From NCBI GenBank assembly GCA_025454125.1, contig JALOPA010000165.1, positions 1-5,765 of the forward strand: a stretch of DNA of 5,765 nt, given 5' to 3'. The notes beneath the pieces are model-generated. The model did no database searches. It was not told the DNA's origin and was given only the letters and a program-made list of their open reading frames with translations. This stretch comes from Thermodesulfobacteriota bacterium (GTDB lineage Bacteria; Desulfobacterota; DSM-4660; Desulfatiglandales; HGW-15). Shown one piece after another: positions 1-5,765 of the stretch. The first letter of the stretch is position 1. Each line of letters starts with the position of its first letter. The position numbers and the translations under genes were made by a program.

Positions 1-1
1 T

Positions 2-223
2 CAATTTGATTGGGCAATCATCACTTCCGGGCAGTACTTCGAATGGATCATATCGGGGGTCAAGATCACGCTGCAGCTGTCCGTGGTGTCGGTTGCCCTT
101 TCTTTTATTCTCGGGTTGATCATCGCCGTCATGCGCATGAGCCATATCCGGCCGGTTCTGTGGTTCTCCCACGCCTACCTTGAGTTTTTCCGCAACACCC
201 CGCTTCTGGTTCAGATCTTCTTC
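2..223 (+). other. Partial amino-acid ABC transporter permease (HisM/GlnP-like), N-terminal part only
   Basis: These 74 codons read as the start of a polar amino-acid ABC transporter inner-membrane permease. Visible marks are FDWAIITSGQYFEWIISG near the beginning, the ITLQLSVVSVALSFILGL membrane helix, the AVMRMS turn, and above all AYLEFFRNTPLLVQIFF, the strongly conserved EFFR-(G/N)-TPLLVQ block of the His/Glu/Gln permease family. In normal family members this block is followed by aromatic residues, further helices and the cytoplasmic EAA loop that docks the ATPase. Here the sequence switches to FliR directly after QIFF, so no transport channel could form. A bona fide FliR N-terminus has none of these motifs. 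Family recognition is from memory of the conserved block, not from a search. Confidence 0.85.
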
Positions 224-730
224 GAAGCGGTGAGCATGATGGGACAGGTGGCGGGTTTCCAGACCGGCTTTTCCATTACCAACATCATTGATCCGCAAAA
301 CGGGGTTCAGGTGTCCATCCTTTCCAATATGGCTTCCCTTGTGGCTCTTGCGCTGTTTCTGACCCTGGACGGTCACCACCTCTTCCTGCGGGCGATCAAG
401 GAGAGCTACGAGATTTTGCCCGTGGGAGGTCTTGCCCTGAAGGAGGAACCCCTCATGGAACTCATGAATCGAGCAGGGGAAATGTTCGTCCTCTCCATCA
501 AGATGGGCGCGCCGGTCATCGTGGGGCTCCTTTTCCTGCAGGCCGCTCTGGGTCTTCTCTCCAAGGCCATTCCCCAGATGAACGTGATGATTGTGGCGTT
601 TCCCCTGCAAATCGTCTTGGGACTTTTCTTTTTCGGCATCAGTCTCAAGGTGGTTCAGATGCTCACGGAGAAGTATCTCGCGGGCCTTGGCCCGCTGTTG
701 ATGAACACCATGGCGTGGATGAAAGGGTAG
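2..730 (+). CDS. fliR: Chimeric frame: ABC permease N-terminus joined in frame to FliR C-terminus (5' end outside window)
   Basis: FliR is a membrane subunit of the flagellar type III export gate, assembled with FliP and FliQ. The frame is open from the left edge, so 242 residues are visible and the true start lies upstream. The GTG at 83 falls inside a membrane helix with no ribosome binding site and is not a credible start. From base 224 (visible residue 75) the protein is clear FliR: EAVSMMGQVAGFQTGFS, then a DPQNGVQV loop, a FLTLDGHHLFLRAI helix, and PQMNVMIVAFPLQIVLGL near the end, with about three hydrophobic segments. The ~168 FliR residues match the last two thirds of a ~260-residue family; the first ~85-90 residues, carrying the early membrane helices, are absent. 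In their place is amino-acid ABC permease sequence. The frame ends 3 bases before flhB, its normal partner. The FliR identity of the 3' part is sure; whether this gene exists as shown in a living cell is doubtful. Confidence 0.85.
   Translation, partial: QFDWAIITSGQYFEWIISGVKITLQLSVVSVALSFILGLIIAVMRMSHIRPVLWFSHAYLEFFRNTPLLVQIFFEAVSMMGQVAGFQTGFSITNIIDPQNGVQVSILSNMASLVALALFLTLDGHHLFLRAIKESYEILPVGGLALKEEPLMELMNRAGEMFVLSIKMGAPVIVGLLFLQAALGLLSKAIPQMNVMIVAFPLQIVLGLFFFGISLKVVQMLTEKYLAGLGPLLMNTMAWMKG
722..727 (+). promoter_or_regulatory. Ribosome binding site of flhB
   Basis: AAAGGG lies six bases before the GTG at 734 and overlaps the last codons of the fliR frame. It supports the non-ATG start of flhB. 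Confidence 0.55.
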
Positions 731-733
731 AGC

Positions 734-1813
734 GTGGCGGACGAGAGTTTTGAAGAAAGAACCGAGAAGCCGACCCCGAAAAAGCGCGAAGAGGTGCGGC
801 AGAAGGGCGAGGTGGCCAAGACCCGGGAGCTGCCTGCTACCGCGGTCCTGCTGTCCGGGGCTCTGGCCCTGGCCGCCATGGGTTCTTTCACCTACCAGGA
901 GGTGTCGAGGATCACGACCCAGATCTTGTCCTTTTCCATCATCCGGGGAGACGGAGCGGGAGATCTGATGCTCCTCCTGGAGGACTGCGTGATCGCCTTG
1001 CTGCTGGCCCTGAGCCCTGTTCTCGCGGTGGTCTCTGTGACGGCCGTCCTCTCCAATGTGGCGCAGGTGGGGTTTGTCCTTTCGCTGGAAGCGCTGAAGC
1101 CGAAGTTCTCGAAAGTCAATCCGCTCAAGGGGCTGGAACGGCTTTTCTCAAAACAGTCTCTCATGGACCTCTTCAAGTCTCTGCTGAAGCTCCTCATCAT
1201 CGGCATCGTGGCCTACGGGAGCGTCGAGGAAGAGATGGGGGGCCTTGCCGACCTGGGGGACATGGAACCGGCCTCGGTGGCCCTTCACAGTCTTTCGAGT
1301 CTCTTCACGATCGTCCTCAAGTGCGGCCTGGCCATGATGGTCCTGGTGGCCCTGGATTACGCCTTCCAGAGATGGGAGTTTGAGAAGCGAATCCGCATGA
1401 CCCGGCAGGAGATCAAGGAGGAATTGAAGAGAAGTGAGGGAGATCCTCTGATCAAAGCTCGGGTCAAAAGCATTCAGAGAGAGATGGCACGCCGAAGGAT
1501 GATGCAGTCCGTGGCCAAGGCGGATGTGGTGATCACGAACCCGACCCATCTGGCCGTGGCCCTCTCCTATCAGGGCCCGAAGATGAACGCCCCGCAGCTC
1601 GTGGCCAAGGGCGCGGAAAAGGTGGCGGAGAAGATCAGGGAGGTGGCCAAGAGGCACGGGGTTCCCATCGTGGAGAACAAGAAGCTCGCTCAAAGCCTCT
1701 ACACCATGGTGGATCTGGGCCAGGAAATCCCGGGGACCCTTTATCAGGCCGTGGCCGAGATCCTGGCCTATGTCTATCGGCTGAAGGGCCGCCTTTATCA
1801 CAGTAAGCAGTAG
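734..1813 (+). CDS. flhB: FlhB, flagellar type III export switch protein
   Basis: FlhB is an inner-membrane export-gate protein whose cytosolic domain cleaves itself and switches export from rod/hook to filament substrates. The 359 residues match the usual family length. The N-terminus has the typical EERTEKPTPKKREEVRQKGE stretch, followed by four hydrophobic segments at roughly residues 33-53, 84-112, 145-162 and 187-209. A charged linker (about 213-258) leads to the autocleavage motif NPTH at 269-272 (bases 1538-1549), within VVITNPTHLAVALSY. The C-terminal domain ends in ...ILAYVYRLKGRLYHSKQ. The GTG start at 734 is supported by the conserved N-terminus and by AAAGGG at 722-727, six bases upstream. 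It begins 3 bases after the fliR stop, which suggests translational coupling. The last three codons and the stop lie inside a palindromic repeat, so the extreme C-terminus may have been altered by that element. Confidence 0.97.
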   Translation: MADESFEERTEKPTPKKREEVRQKGEVAKTRELPATAVLLSGALALAAMGSFTYQEVSRITTQILSFSIIRGDGAGDLMLLLEDCVIALLLALSPVLAVVSVTAVLSNVAQVGFVLSLEALKPKFSKVNPLKGLERLFSKQSLMDLFKSLLKLLIIGIVAYGSVEEEMGGLADLGDMEPASVALHSLSSLFTIVLKCGLAMMVLVALDYAFQRWEFEKRIRMTRQEIKEELKRSEGDPLIKARVKSIQREMARRRMMQSVAKADVVITNPTHLAVALSYQGPKMNAPQLVAKGAEKVAEKIREVAKRHGVPIVENKKLAQSLYTMVDLGQEIPGTLYQAVAEILAYVYRLKGRLYHSKQ

Positions 1814-1850
1814 GCAGTATTCTTAGGTGCATACTCCCTACTGCTTACTG
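1801..1850. repeat. Heptad-based palindrome with 20-bp arms at the end of flhB
   Basis: Arms at 1801-1820 and 1831-1850 pair over 20 positions with a single mismatch (C1815 against C1836), leaving the 10-base loop TCTTAGGTGC. Each arm is made of 7-base units: left CAGTAAG, CAGTAGG, CAGTATT. The right arm read on the - strand is CAGTAAG, CAGTAGG, GAGTATG, with a further related unit, CAGAAGG, just outside at 1851-1857. The flhB stop (1811-1813) lies inside the left arm. No T-run follows, so it is not a classical intrinsic terminator. It could be a mobile or expandable intergenic palindrome, an mRNA-stabilising hairpin between flhB and flhA, or a partial attenuator. The geometry is directly visible; the role is inference. 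Confidence 0.85.
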
Positions 1851-1898
1851 CCTTCTGAAGGCTTTGGGGGTCAAGGTCCATTGAGTAGAAGAAAGGGT

Positions 1899-1906
1899 GG
1901 AAGGAG
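1899..1906 (+). promoter_or_regulatory. Strong ribosome binding site of flhA
   Basis: GGAAGGAG sits nine bases before the GTG at 1916. It is the best Shine-Dalgarno match in the window and fixes the GTG start of flhA. I see no convincing sigma-28 or sigma-54 promoter in the 1814-1915 spacer. Confidence 0.8.
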
Positions 1907-1915
1907 AATATCCGA

Positions 1916-4012
1916 GTGGCGTCAACGGTGAGACAGGAAGCCCTGGACTTGAAGTCCGGGCCCTTTCAGACCAGCGAGGTGATCGCCGTGGTCGGGGTGA
2001 TGATGGTGCTGGCGGTCATGATCGTCCCCCTCCCGGCCATTCTCCTGGATTTCTTCCTGGCCCTTAACATCACCGTGGCTGTCATCATTCTCCTGATCTC
2101 CCTGTACACTCTGAAGCCTTTGGACTTTTCCATCTTTCCCTCCCTCCTCCTGATCACCACGCTGTTCAGGCTTTCCCTCAATGTGGCGTCCACGCGGCTG
2201 ATCCTTCTGCACGGCAACGAGGGCATTTCCGCCGCCGGAAAAGTGATCCAGTCCTTCGGGAGCTTTGTTGTGGGCGGCAACTACGTTGTGGGCACCATTG
2301 TCTTCATCATCCTGATCCTCGTCAATTTCGTGGTGATCACCAAAGGCGCCACGCGGATTGCGGAGGTGGCGGCCCGGTTCACTCTGGATGCCATGCCCGG
2401 CAAGCAGATGAGCATTGACGCGGACCTCAACGCCGGTCTCATCGACGAGGCGGAAGCCAAGTCTCGAAGGGCAAGGATCTCCAGAGAGGCTGATTTCTAC
2501 GGAGCCATGGACGGTGCGGCCAAGTTTGTCAGAGGGGACGCCATTGCGGGTATCCTCATCGTGCTGGTCAACATTTTCGGGGGGTTCATCATCGGCGTTC
2601 TCCAGAAAAACATGGCTCTCCTGGAAGCGGCGCAGAATTACACCCTGCTCACCGTCGGCGACGGTCTGGTCACCCAGATCCCCGCTCTCACCATCTCTAC
2701 GGCGGCAGGTATCGTGGTGAGCAGGACCGCTTCAGAGGACACGATGGGCAAAGAACTGGGCCGGCAGTTCGCGAGATACCCCAAAGCCGTGTACCTGGCC
2801 AGCCTCACCATTTTCATTTTCGGCCTGATCCCAGGGCTGCCCCACATTCCCTTCATGGCCCTGGCCATGGTCCTCGCCGGAAGCGCTTACCTGGCGACCC
2901 GCGAGCAAGCCGTCGACAAAGGCAAAGAAGGCGGCAAGGGGAAGGAACAGGAGCCGGGGCCGGGGCCGGAACCCGTGGAGCATCTCCTCGTTGTGGACCC
3001 TCTTGAGGTGGAGGTGGGCTACGGACTTCTCTCTCTGGTCGACAAGGAACAGGGCGGAGAGTTCCTCGACCGGGTCCGATCCATCCGGCGCCATTTTGCC
3101 GTGAACATGGGCATGGTGGTGCCTCCCATCCACATCAGGGACAATCTGCAACTCAAGCCCAGCAAGTATCAGATCCTGCTGAAGGGGGTGAAAATCGGGG
3201 AAGGAGATCTCATGGTGAACCACTTTCTGGCCATGGACCCAGGGGACGTCAAAACCAGGATGGAGGGCATTGAAACCGAAGAGCCCGCTTTCCATCTCCC
3301 CGCTTTGTGGATTCCGGAAAGAAAACGGGACGAAGCCCGCCTGGCCGGGTACACGGTGGTCGACAATGTGACGGTCATGTCCACCCATTTGAGCGAAGTG
3401 CTCAAGAAACACGGAGCCGAGCTCCTGGGCAGACAGGAGGTGCAGAACCTACTCGACCACCTGAGCAGGTCCTATCCCAAGGCGGTGGAAGAACTGGTTC
3501 CCAACCTCCTGCCTCTCGGGATCGTCCAAAAAGTCCTGCAGAGTCTGCTTCGAGAGCAGGTGTGCATACGGGACATGCTGACCATCGTGGAGAGCCTTGC
3601 CGACTACGCCTCCCTGACGAAAGATCCGGATCTGCTCACGGAATACGTCCGGCATCGGCTTGCGAGATCCTTCATCAGCCCCCATGTGGATGAGGCAGGG
3701 GTCCTGAATCTGTTCACGTTGAACCAGGAGGTGGAAGACACCCTTGTGCGGGGAATCCACAAGACGGAGCACGGCACCTACCTGTCCGTCGAGCCCGGCA
3801 TTGCGGATGCTCTGGTGAGGTCCATCAAGAAAACGGCCGAGACGGCCATGGTGAAAAACCTCCAGCCTATCCTGGTCACCTCTCCTCAGCTGCGAAGGCA
3901 TCTCAAGAAAATGGTGGAGCATTTTGTTCCGTCCCTCATGGTGCTGTCCCAGACAGAACTGTTGAGCGACATGAAATTCAAGTCTATGGGCGAGGTGAAA
4001 TTGAATGGCTGA
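1916..4012 (+). CDS. flhA: FlhA, flagellar type III export gate protein (FHIPEP family)
   Basis: FlhA forms the ring under the flagellar export gate; its membrane part works with the proton motive force and its cytosolic part docks chaperone-substrate complexes. The 698 residues match the usual ~690-700. The N-terminal ~325 residues contain about eight hydrophobic segments. The family signature FRLSLNVASTRLIL is at 84-97, and the conserved cytoplasmic loop RFTLDAMPGKQMSIDADLNAG is at about 154-174. VRGDAIAGI at 205-213 carries the conserved Asp at 208, the position reported as functionally important in Salmonella FlhA. A charged, Gly/Pro-rich linker (about 329-355, KGKEGGKGKEQEPGPGPEP) leads to the cytosolic domain, about 356-690. 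Start choice rests on the strong Shine-Dalgarno sequence. The gene follows flhB by 102 bases and overlaps flhF by 8. It appears intact. Confidence 0.98.
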   Translation: MASTVRQEALDLKSGPFQTSEVIAVVGVMMVLAVMIVPLPAILLDFFLALNITVAVIILLISLYTLKPLDFSIFPSLLLITTLFRLSLNVASTRLILLHGNEGISAAGKVIQSFGSFVVGGNYVVGTIVFIILILVNFVVITKGATRIAEVAARFTLDAMPGKQMSIDADLNAGLIDEAEAKSRRARISREADFYGAMDGAAKFVRGDAIAGILIVLVNIFGGFIIGVLQKNMALLEAAQNYTLLTVGDGLVTQIPALTISTAAGIVVSRTASEDTMGKELGRQFARYPKAVYLASLTIFIFGLIPGLPHIPFMALAMVLAGSAYLATREQAVDKGKEGGKGKEQEPGPGPEPVEHLLVVDPLEVEVGYGLLSLVDKEQGGEFLDRVRSIRRHFAVNMGMVVPPIHIRDNLQLKPSKYQILLKGVKIGEGDLMVNHFLAMDPGDVKTRMEGIETEEPAFHLPALWIPERKRDEARLAGYTVVDNVTVMSTHLSEVLKKHGAELLGRQEVQNLLDHLSRSYPKAVEELVPNLLPLGIVQKVLQSLLREQVCIRDMLTIVESLADYASLTKDPDLLTEYVRHRLARSFISPHVDEAGVLNLFTLNQEVEDTLVRGIHKTEHGTYLSVEPGIADALVRSIKKTAETAMVKNLQPILVTSPQLRRHLKKMVEHFVPSLMVLSQTELLSDMKFKSMGEVKLNG

Positions 4013-5057
4013 GCCTAGAAGCTTCAAAGGAAGAACCATTGCTGAAGTCATGGAAAGGATCCGGGGAGATCTCGGACCCGAGGCGATGATCCTGTCCACG
4101 CAAAGAGGCCAGGGGCGGGACGGGCTTTTTGAAATCACGGCGCTGCCCGACGGCCGTGACAAACCCGCGGCCGGCCCGGAGGTGCTCGGGGAGCTGAAGT
4201 CGGAGCTCATGAGCCTCAGGGAAATGATCCTTCTCCTGAATCATTCCGGAGGCGTGGTGGAACGCCTGCTGGCCAACCCGGGACTCCTTTCCCTGTATGC
4301 CGCATTGATCCGGAACGGCGTGAACGCGGATTCGGCCCGTTCTTTGCTGGAGAGAGGGGGCGCCCTCGGGGACGGGGCGGGCGGCAGCGCGTCCGTCGCG
4401 AAAAAGAAGGTCCTCCAGGAGTTGGCAACGGCCGTGGAAGTGAAGGACCCTTTTGAGTCCAATCCGGGTGGCCCGGTCCTCGCAGCCTTCTTAGGGACCA
4501 CCGGCGTAGGAAAAACCACGACGGTGGCCAAACTGGCCGCGCGGTTCATGCTCAGGGCGAAGAAAAAGGTGGGACTCGTGTCCATTGACGGGTATCGAAT
4601 CGGTGCCATGGAACAGCTGAGAATCTATGCCAACATTCTCGGCATTCCCTGTTTTCCAGCCTTCTGTCGAAAGGACCTGCTCTATGCGCTGCGCAAGTTG
4701 TCCAACAGGGATGTGGTCCTCATCGACACGGCCGGTCAGAGCCACTACGACAGACAGCGGATCGACGCCCTGAGGGGGTTGATCCCTGCAGAGGCTCCGG
4801 TGGACTGTCACCTCCTCCTTCCTGTGGGAACCTCGGATGGAGAGATGGATCAGGCGGTCCGCAGCTTCAAGGCCTTTAGTCTAAAGAGCTACATTTTCAC
4901 GAAACTGGATGAATGTCAGAGGCGCGGTTCCATGCTCAATCAGCTCCTCAGGTTTCCGCTTCCTGTGTCCTATGTGACCACGGGGCAGAACGTGCCTGAA
5001 GACATTGAGAGGGCGGACAAGAGGAAGCTCCTGAATCTCATTCTGAACGGAAACTAG
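4005..5057 (+). CDS. flhF: FlhF, SRP-family GTPase for flagellar placement
   Basis: FlhF is a relative of Ffh and FtsY that recruits early flagellar parts to the correct, often polar, site; its GTPase is stimulated by FlhG. The N-terminus (1-47) has the FlhF-specific pattern SFKGRTIAEVMERIRGDLGPEAMILST...GLFEITA. A helical, variable region follows (about 60-150), then the GTPase domain. The P-loop is GTTGVGKTT at 164-172. The SRP-type DGYRIGAMEQL is at 195-205, DTAGQS at 241-246, TKLDE at 299-303 and the closing TTGQNVPEDIE at 325-335. At 350 residues it is on the short side for FlhF, mainly because the middle region is small. The third motif reads DTAGQ rather than the DTAGR common in SRP GTPases, but this position varies among FlhF proteins as I recall them. 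The ATG lies within the end of flhA, with GAGGTG at 3992-3997 as a plausible ribosome binding site. Confidence 0.97.
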   Translation: MAEPRSFKGRTIAEVMERIRGDLGPEAMILSTQRGQGRDGLFEITALPDGRDKPAAGPEVLGELKSELMSLREMILLLNHSGGVVERLLANPGLLSLYAALIRNGVNADSARSLLERGGALGDGAGGSASVAKKKVLQELATAVEVKDPFESNPGGPVLAAFLGTTGVGKTTTVAKLAARFMLRAKKKVGLVSIDGYRIGAMEQLRIYANILGIPCFPAFCRKDLLYALRKLSNRDVVLIDTAGQSHYDRQRIDALRGLIPAEAPVDCHLLLPVGTSDGEMDQAVRSFKAFSLKSYIFTKLDECQRRGSMLNQLLRFPLPVSYVTTGQNVPEDIERADKRKLLNLILNGN

Positions 5058-5082
5058 ATGAACTTGCTGCAGAAAGGAACCT

Positions 5083-5765
5083 ATGGATCAGGCGACGGAA
5101 TTGAGAAAACTCGTATCCCTGGAGTGTGAGCAGAGCCGCAGACGCCGGCCCAGGAGGCCCACAAGCGACTTGGAAACCGGTTGCCCCCCAAGGGTCTTTG
5201 CCGTGACGAGCGGAAAAGGCGGAGTGGGGAAAACCAATGTGGTGGGAAACCTCGCCATTGCGTGCCAGCGCATGGGCAAGAAGGTCCTGGTGCTGGATGC
5301 GGACCTGGGCCTTGCAAACCTGGACATCATCTTCGGCATCAATCCCCAGCACAACATCGGGGAGACCATCCGCGGGGAAAGGGACCTCTCCACGATCATT
5401 GCCGAGGGGCCGGAAGGAGTGGCGGTGATTCCCGCTTCGTCAGGAGTCCAGGAACTGGCTCACCTCAGCGAAGGGCAGAAGGTCAATCTCCTGAGCGAAT
5501 TCGACGGGCTCAACAAGAGCTTCGATCTTCTTCTGATTGACACAGGGGCGGGCATCTCCTCCAATGTGATCTTTTTCAATCTGGCCGCCGAGGAGCGCAT
5601 CCTTGTGATCACACCGGAGCCGACCTCCATCACGGACGCCTACGCTCTCATGAAAGTCCTTTTCTTCAATCACGGGATCAAGGACTTTCTGCTCCTGTCC
5701 AACATGGTCCAGGACGAGAGCCCGGGCCGGAAGGTCTATGACACTCTGAGCCGGGTGGTGGCCAA
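5083..5765 (+). CDS. flhG: FlhG/FleN (YlxH), MinD-like ATPase controlling flagellar number, 3' end outside window
   Basis: FlhG is a ParA/MinD-family ATPase that limits flagellar number and activates FlhF. The visible 227 codons plus two bases (5764-5765) continue past the right edge. Residues 2-8, DQATELR, match the DQAxxLR activator motif known from FlhG, which inserts into the FlhF dimer. An arginine-rich stretch follows (RRRRPRRP, about 19-26). Next comes the deviant Walker A SGKGGVGKT at 43-51, with signature lysine K45 and K50. VLVLDADLGLANLDI is at 68-82, the Walker B region LLLIDTGAGIS at 149-159, and PEPTSITDAYALMK at 178-191. The C-terminal amphipathic membrane-targeting helix would lie beyond the window. 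The start is chosen because the activator motif begins directly after Met; AAGGA at 5074-5078 is a short-spaced ribosome binding site. The gap to flhF is 25 bases, consistent with one operon. Confidence 0.95.
   Translation, partial: MDQATELRKLVSLECEQSRRRRPRRPTSDLETGCPPRVFAVTSGKGGVGKTNVVGNLAIACQRMGKKVLVLDADLGLANLDIIFGINPQHNIGETIRGERDLSTIIAEGPEGVAVIPASSGVQELAHLSEGQKVNLLSEFDGLNKSFDLLLIDTGAGISSNVIFFNLAAEERILVITPEPTSITDAYALMKVLFFNHGIKDFLLLSNMVQDESPGRKVYDTLSRVVA

Noticed and set aside
83..730. A 215-residue FliR starting at the GTG at 83
   Set aside because: The frame is open back to the window edge with recognisable permease sequence, the GTG lies mid-helix, and no ribosome binding site precedes it.
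1485..1502. Possible sigma-54 site (TGGCAC) inside flhB
   Set aside because: The required GC element at the right spacing is missing, and it lies in coding sequence away from any gene start.
1148..1801. Long - strand open frame opposite flhB
   Set aside because: It lies wholly over flhB, has no recognisable family features, and is explained by GC-rich codon use on the + strand.
1801..1860. Intrinsic transcription terminator after flhB
   Set aside because: The stem is strong but no T-run follows, and flhA, the next gene of the same system, lies just downstream.
2732..3412. Long - strand open frame opposite flhA, 226 codons
   Set aside because: It is a His-rich shadow of flhA with no recognisable domain and no support for a start.
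3449..4210. Long - strand open frame opposite the flhA/flhF junction, 253 codons
   Set aside because: It spans two real genes with intact motifs; its composition is that of an antisense shadow.
5058..5129. Small open frame starting at the ATG directly after the flhF stop
   Set aside because: It is only 23 codons long, has no clear ribosome binding site, and overlaps the true flhG start with its DQAxxLR motif.

Overview
The window is a block of flagellar export and flagellar placement genes, all on the + strand: fliR (5' part replaced), flhB, flhA, flhF and the start of flhG. The order fliR-flhB-flhA-flhF-flhG, moderately high GC and GTG starts on two genes suggest a Gram-negative bacterium with polar or numerically controlled flagella. 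A deltaproteobacterial (Desulfobacterota-type) lineage is my best guess, from gene order and protein flavour only; I cannot fix the taxon.

Layout. Bases 2-730 are one open frame that is not a normal gene. Its first ~74 residues read as the N-terminal part of a polar amino-acid ABC transporter permease, and from about base 224 it continues in frame as the last ~168 residues of FliR. Bases 734-1813 are flhB with an intact NPTH self-cleavage site. A 20-bp inverted repeat built of 7-base units (1801-1850) contains the last codons and stop of flhB and most of the following spacer. Bases 1916-4012 are flhA behind a good Shine-Dalgarno sequence. flhF (4005-5057) overlaps flhA by 8 bases, and flhG starts at 5083 and runs off the right edge. 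No base stretch over about 100 nt lacks a gene. I see no tRNA, rRNA, CRISPR array, transposase or convincing promoter.

How the genes work together. FliR, FlhB and FlhA belong to the membrane export gate of the flagellar type III secretion system. FlhB switches substrate class after autocleavage, and FlhA's cytosolic domain receives chaperone-substrate complexes. FlhF (SRP-type GTPase) and FlhG (MinD-type ATPase) set where and how many flagella are built; FlhG carries the N-terminal DQAxxLR activator motif known to stimulate FlhF GTPase activity. The tight spacing suggests one transcript.

The most notable anomaly is the ABC permease/FliR join. The most economical explanations are a chimeric assembly or amplification product at the left side of the window, or a real deletion that destroyed fliR. 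A functional fusion protein is the least likely. Apart from that join and the heptad palindrome, this is an ordinary flagellar locus, and I find no credible undescribed system.
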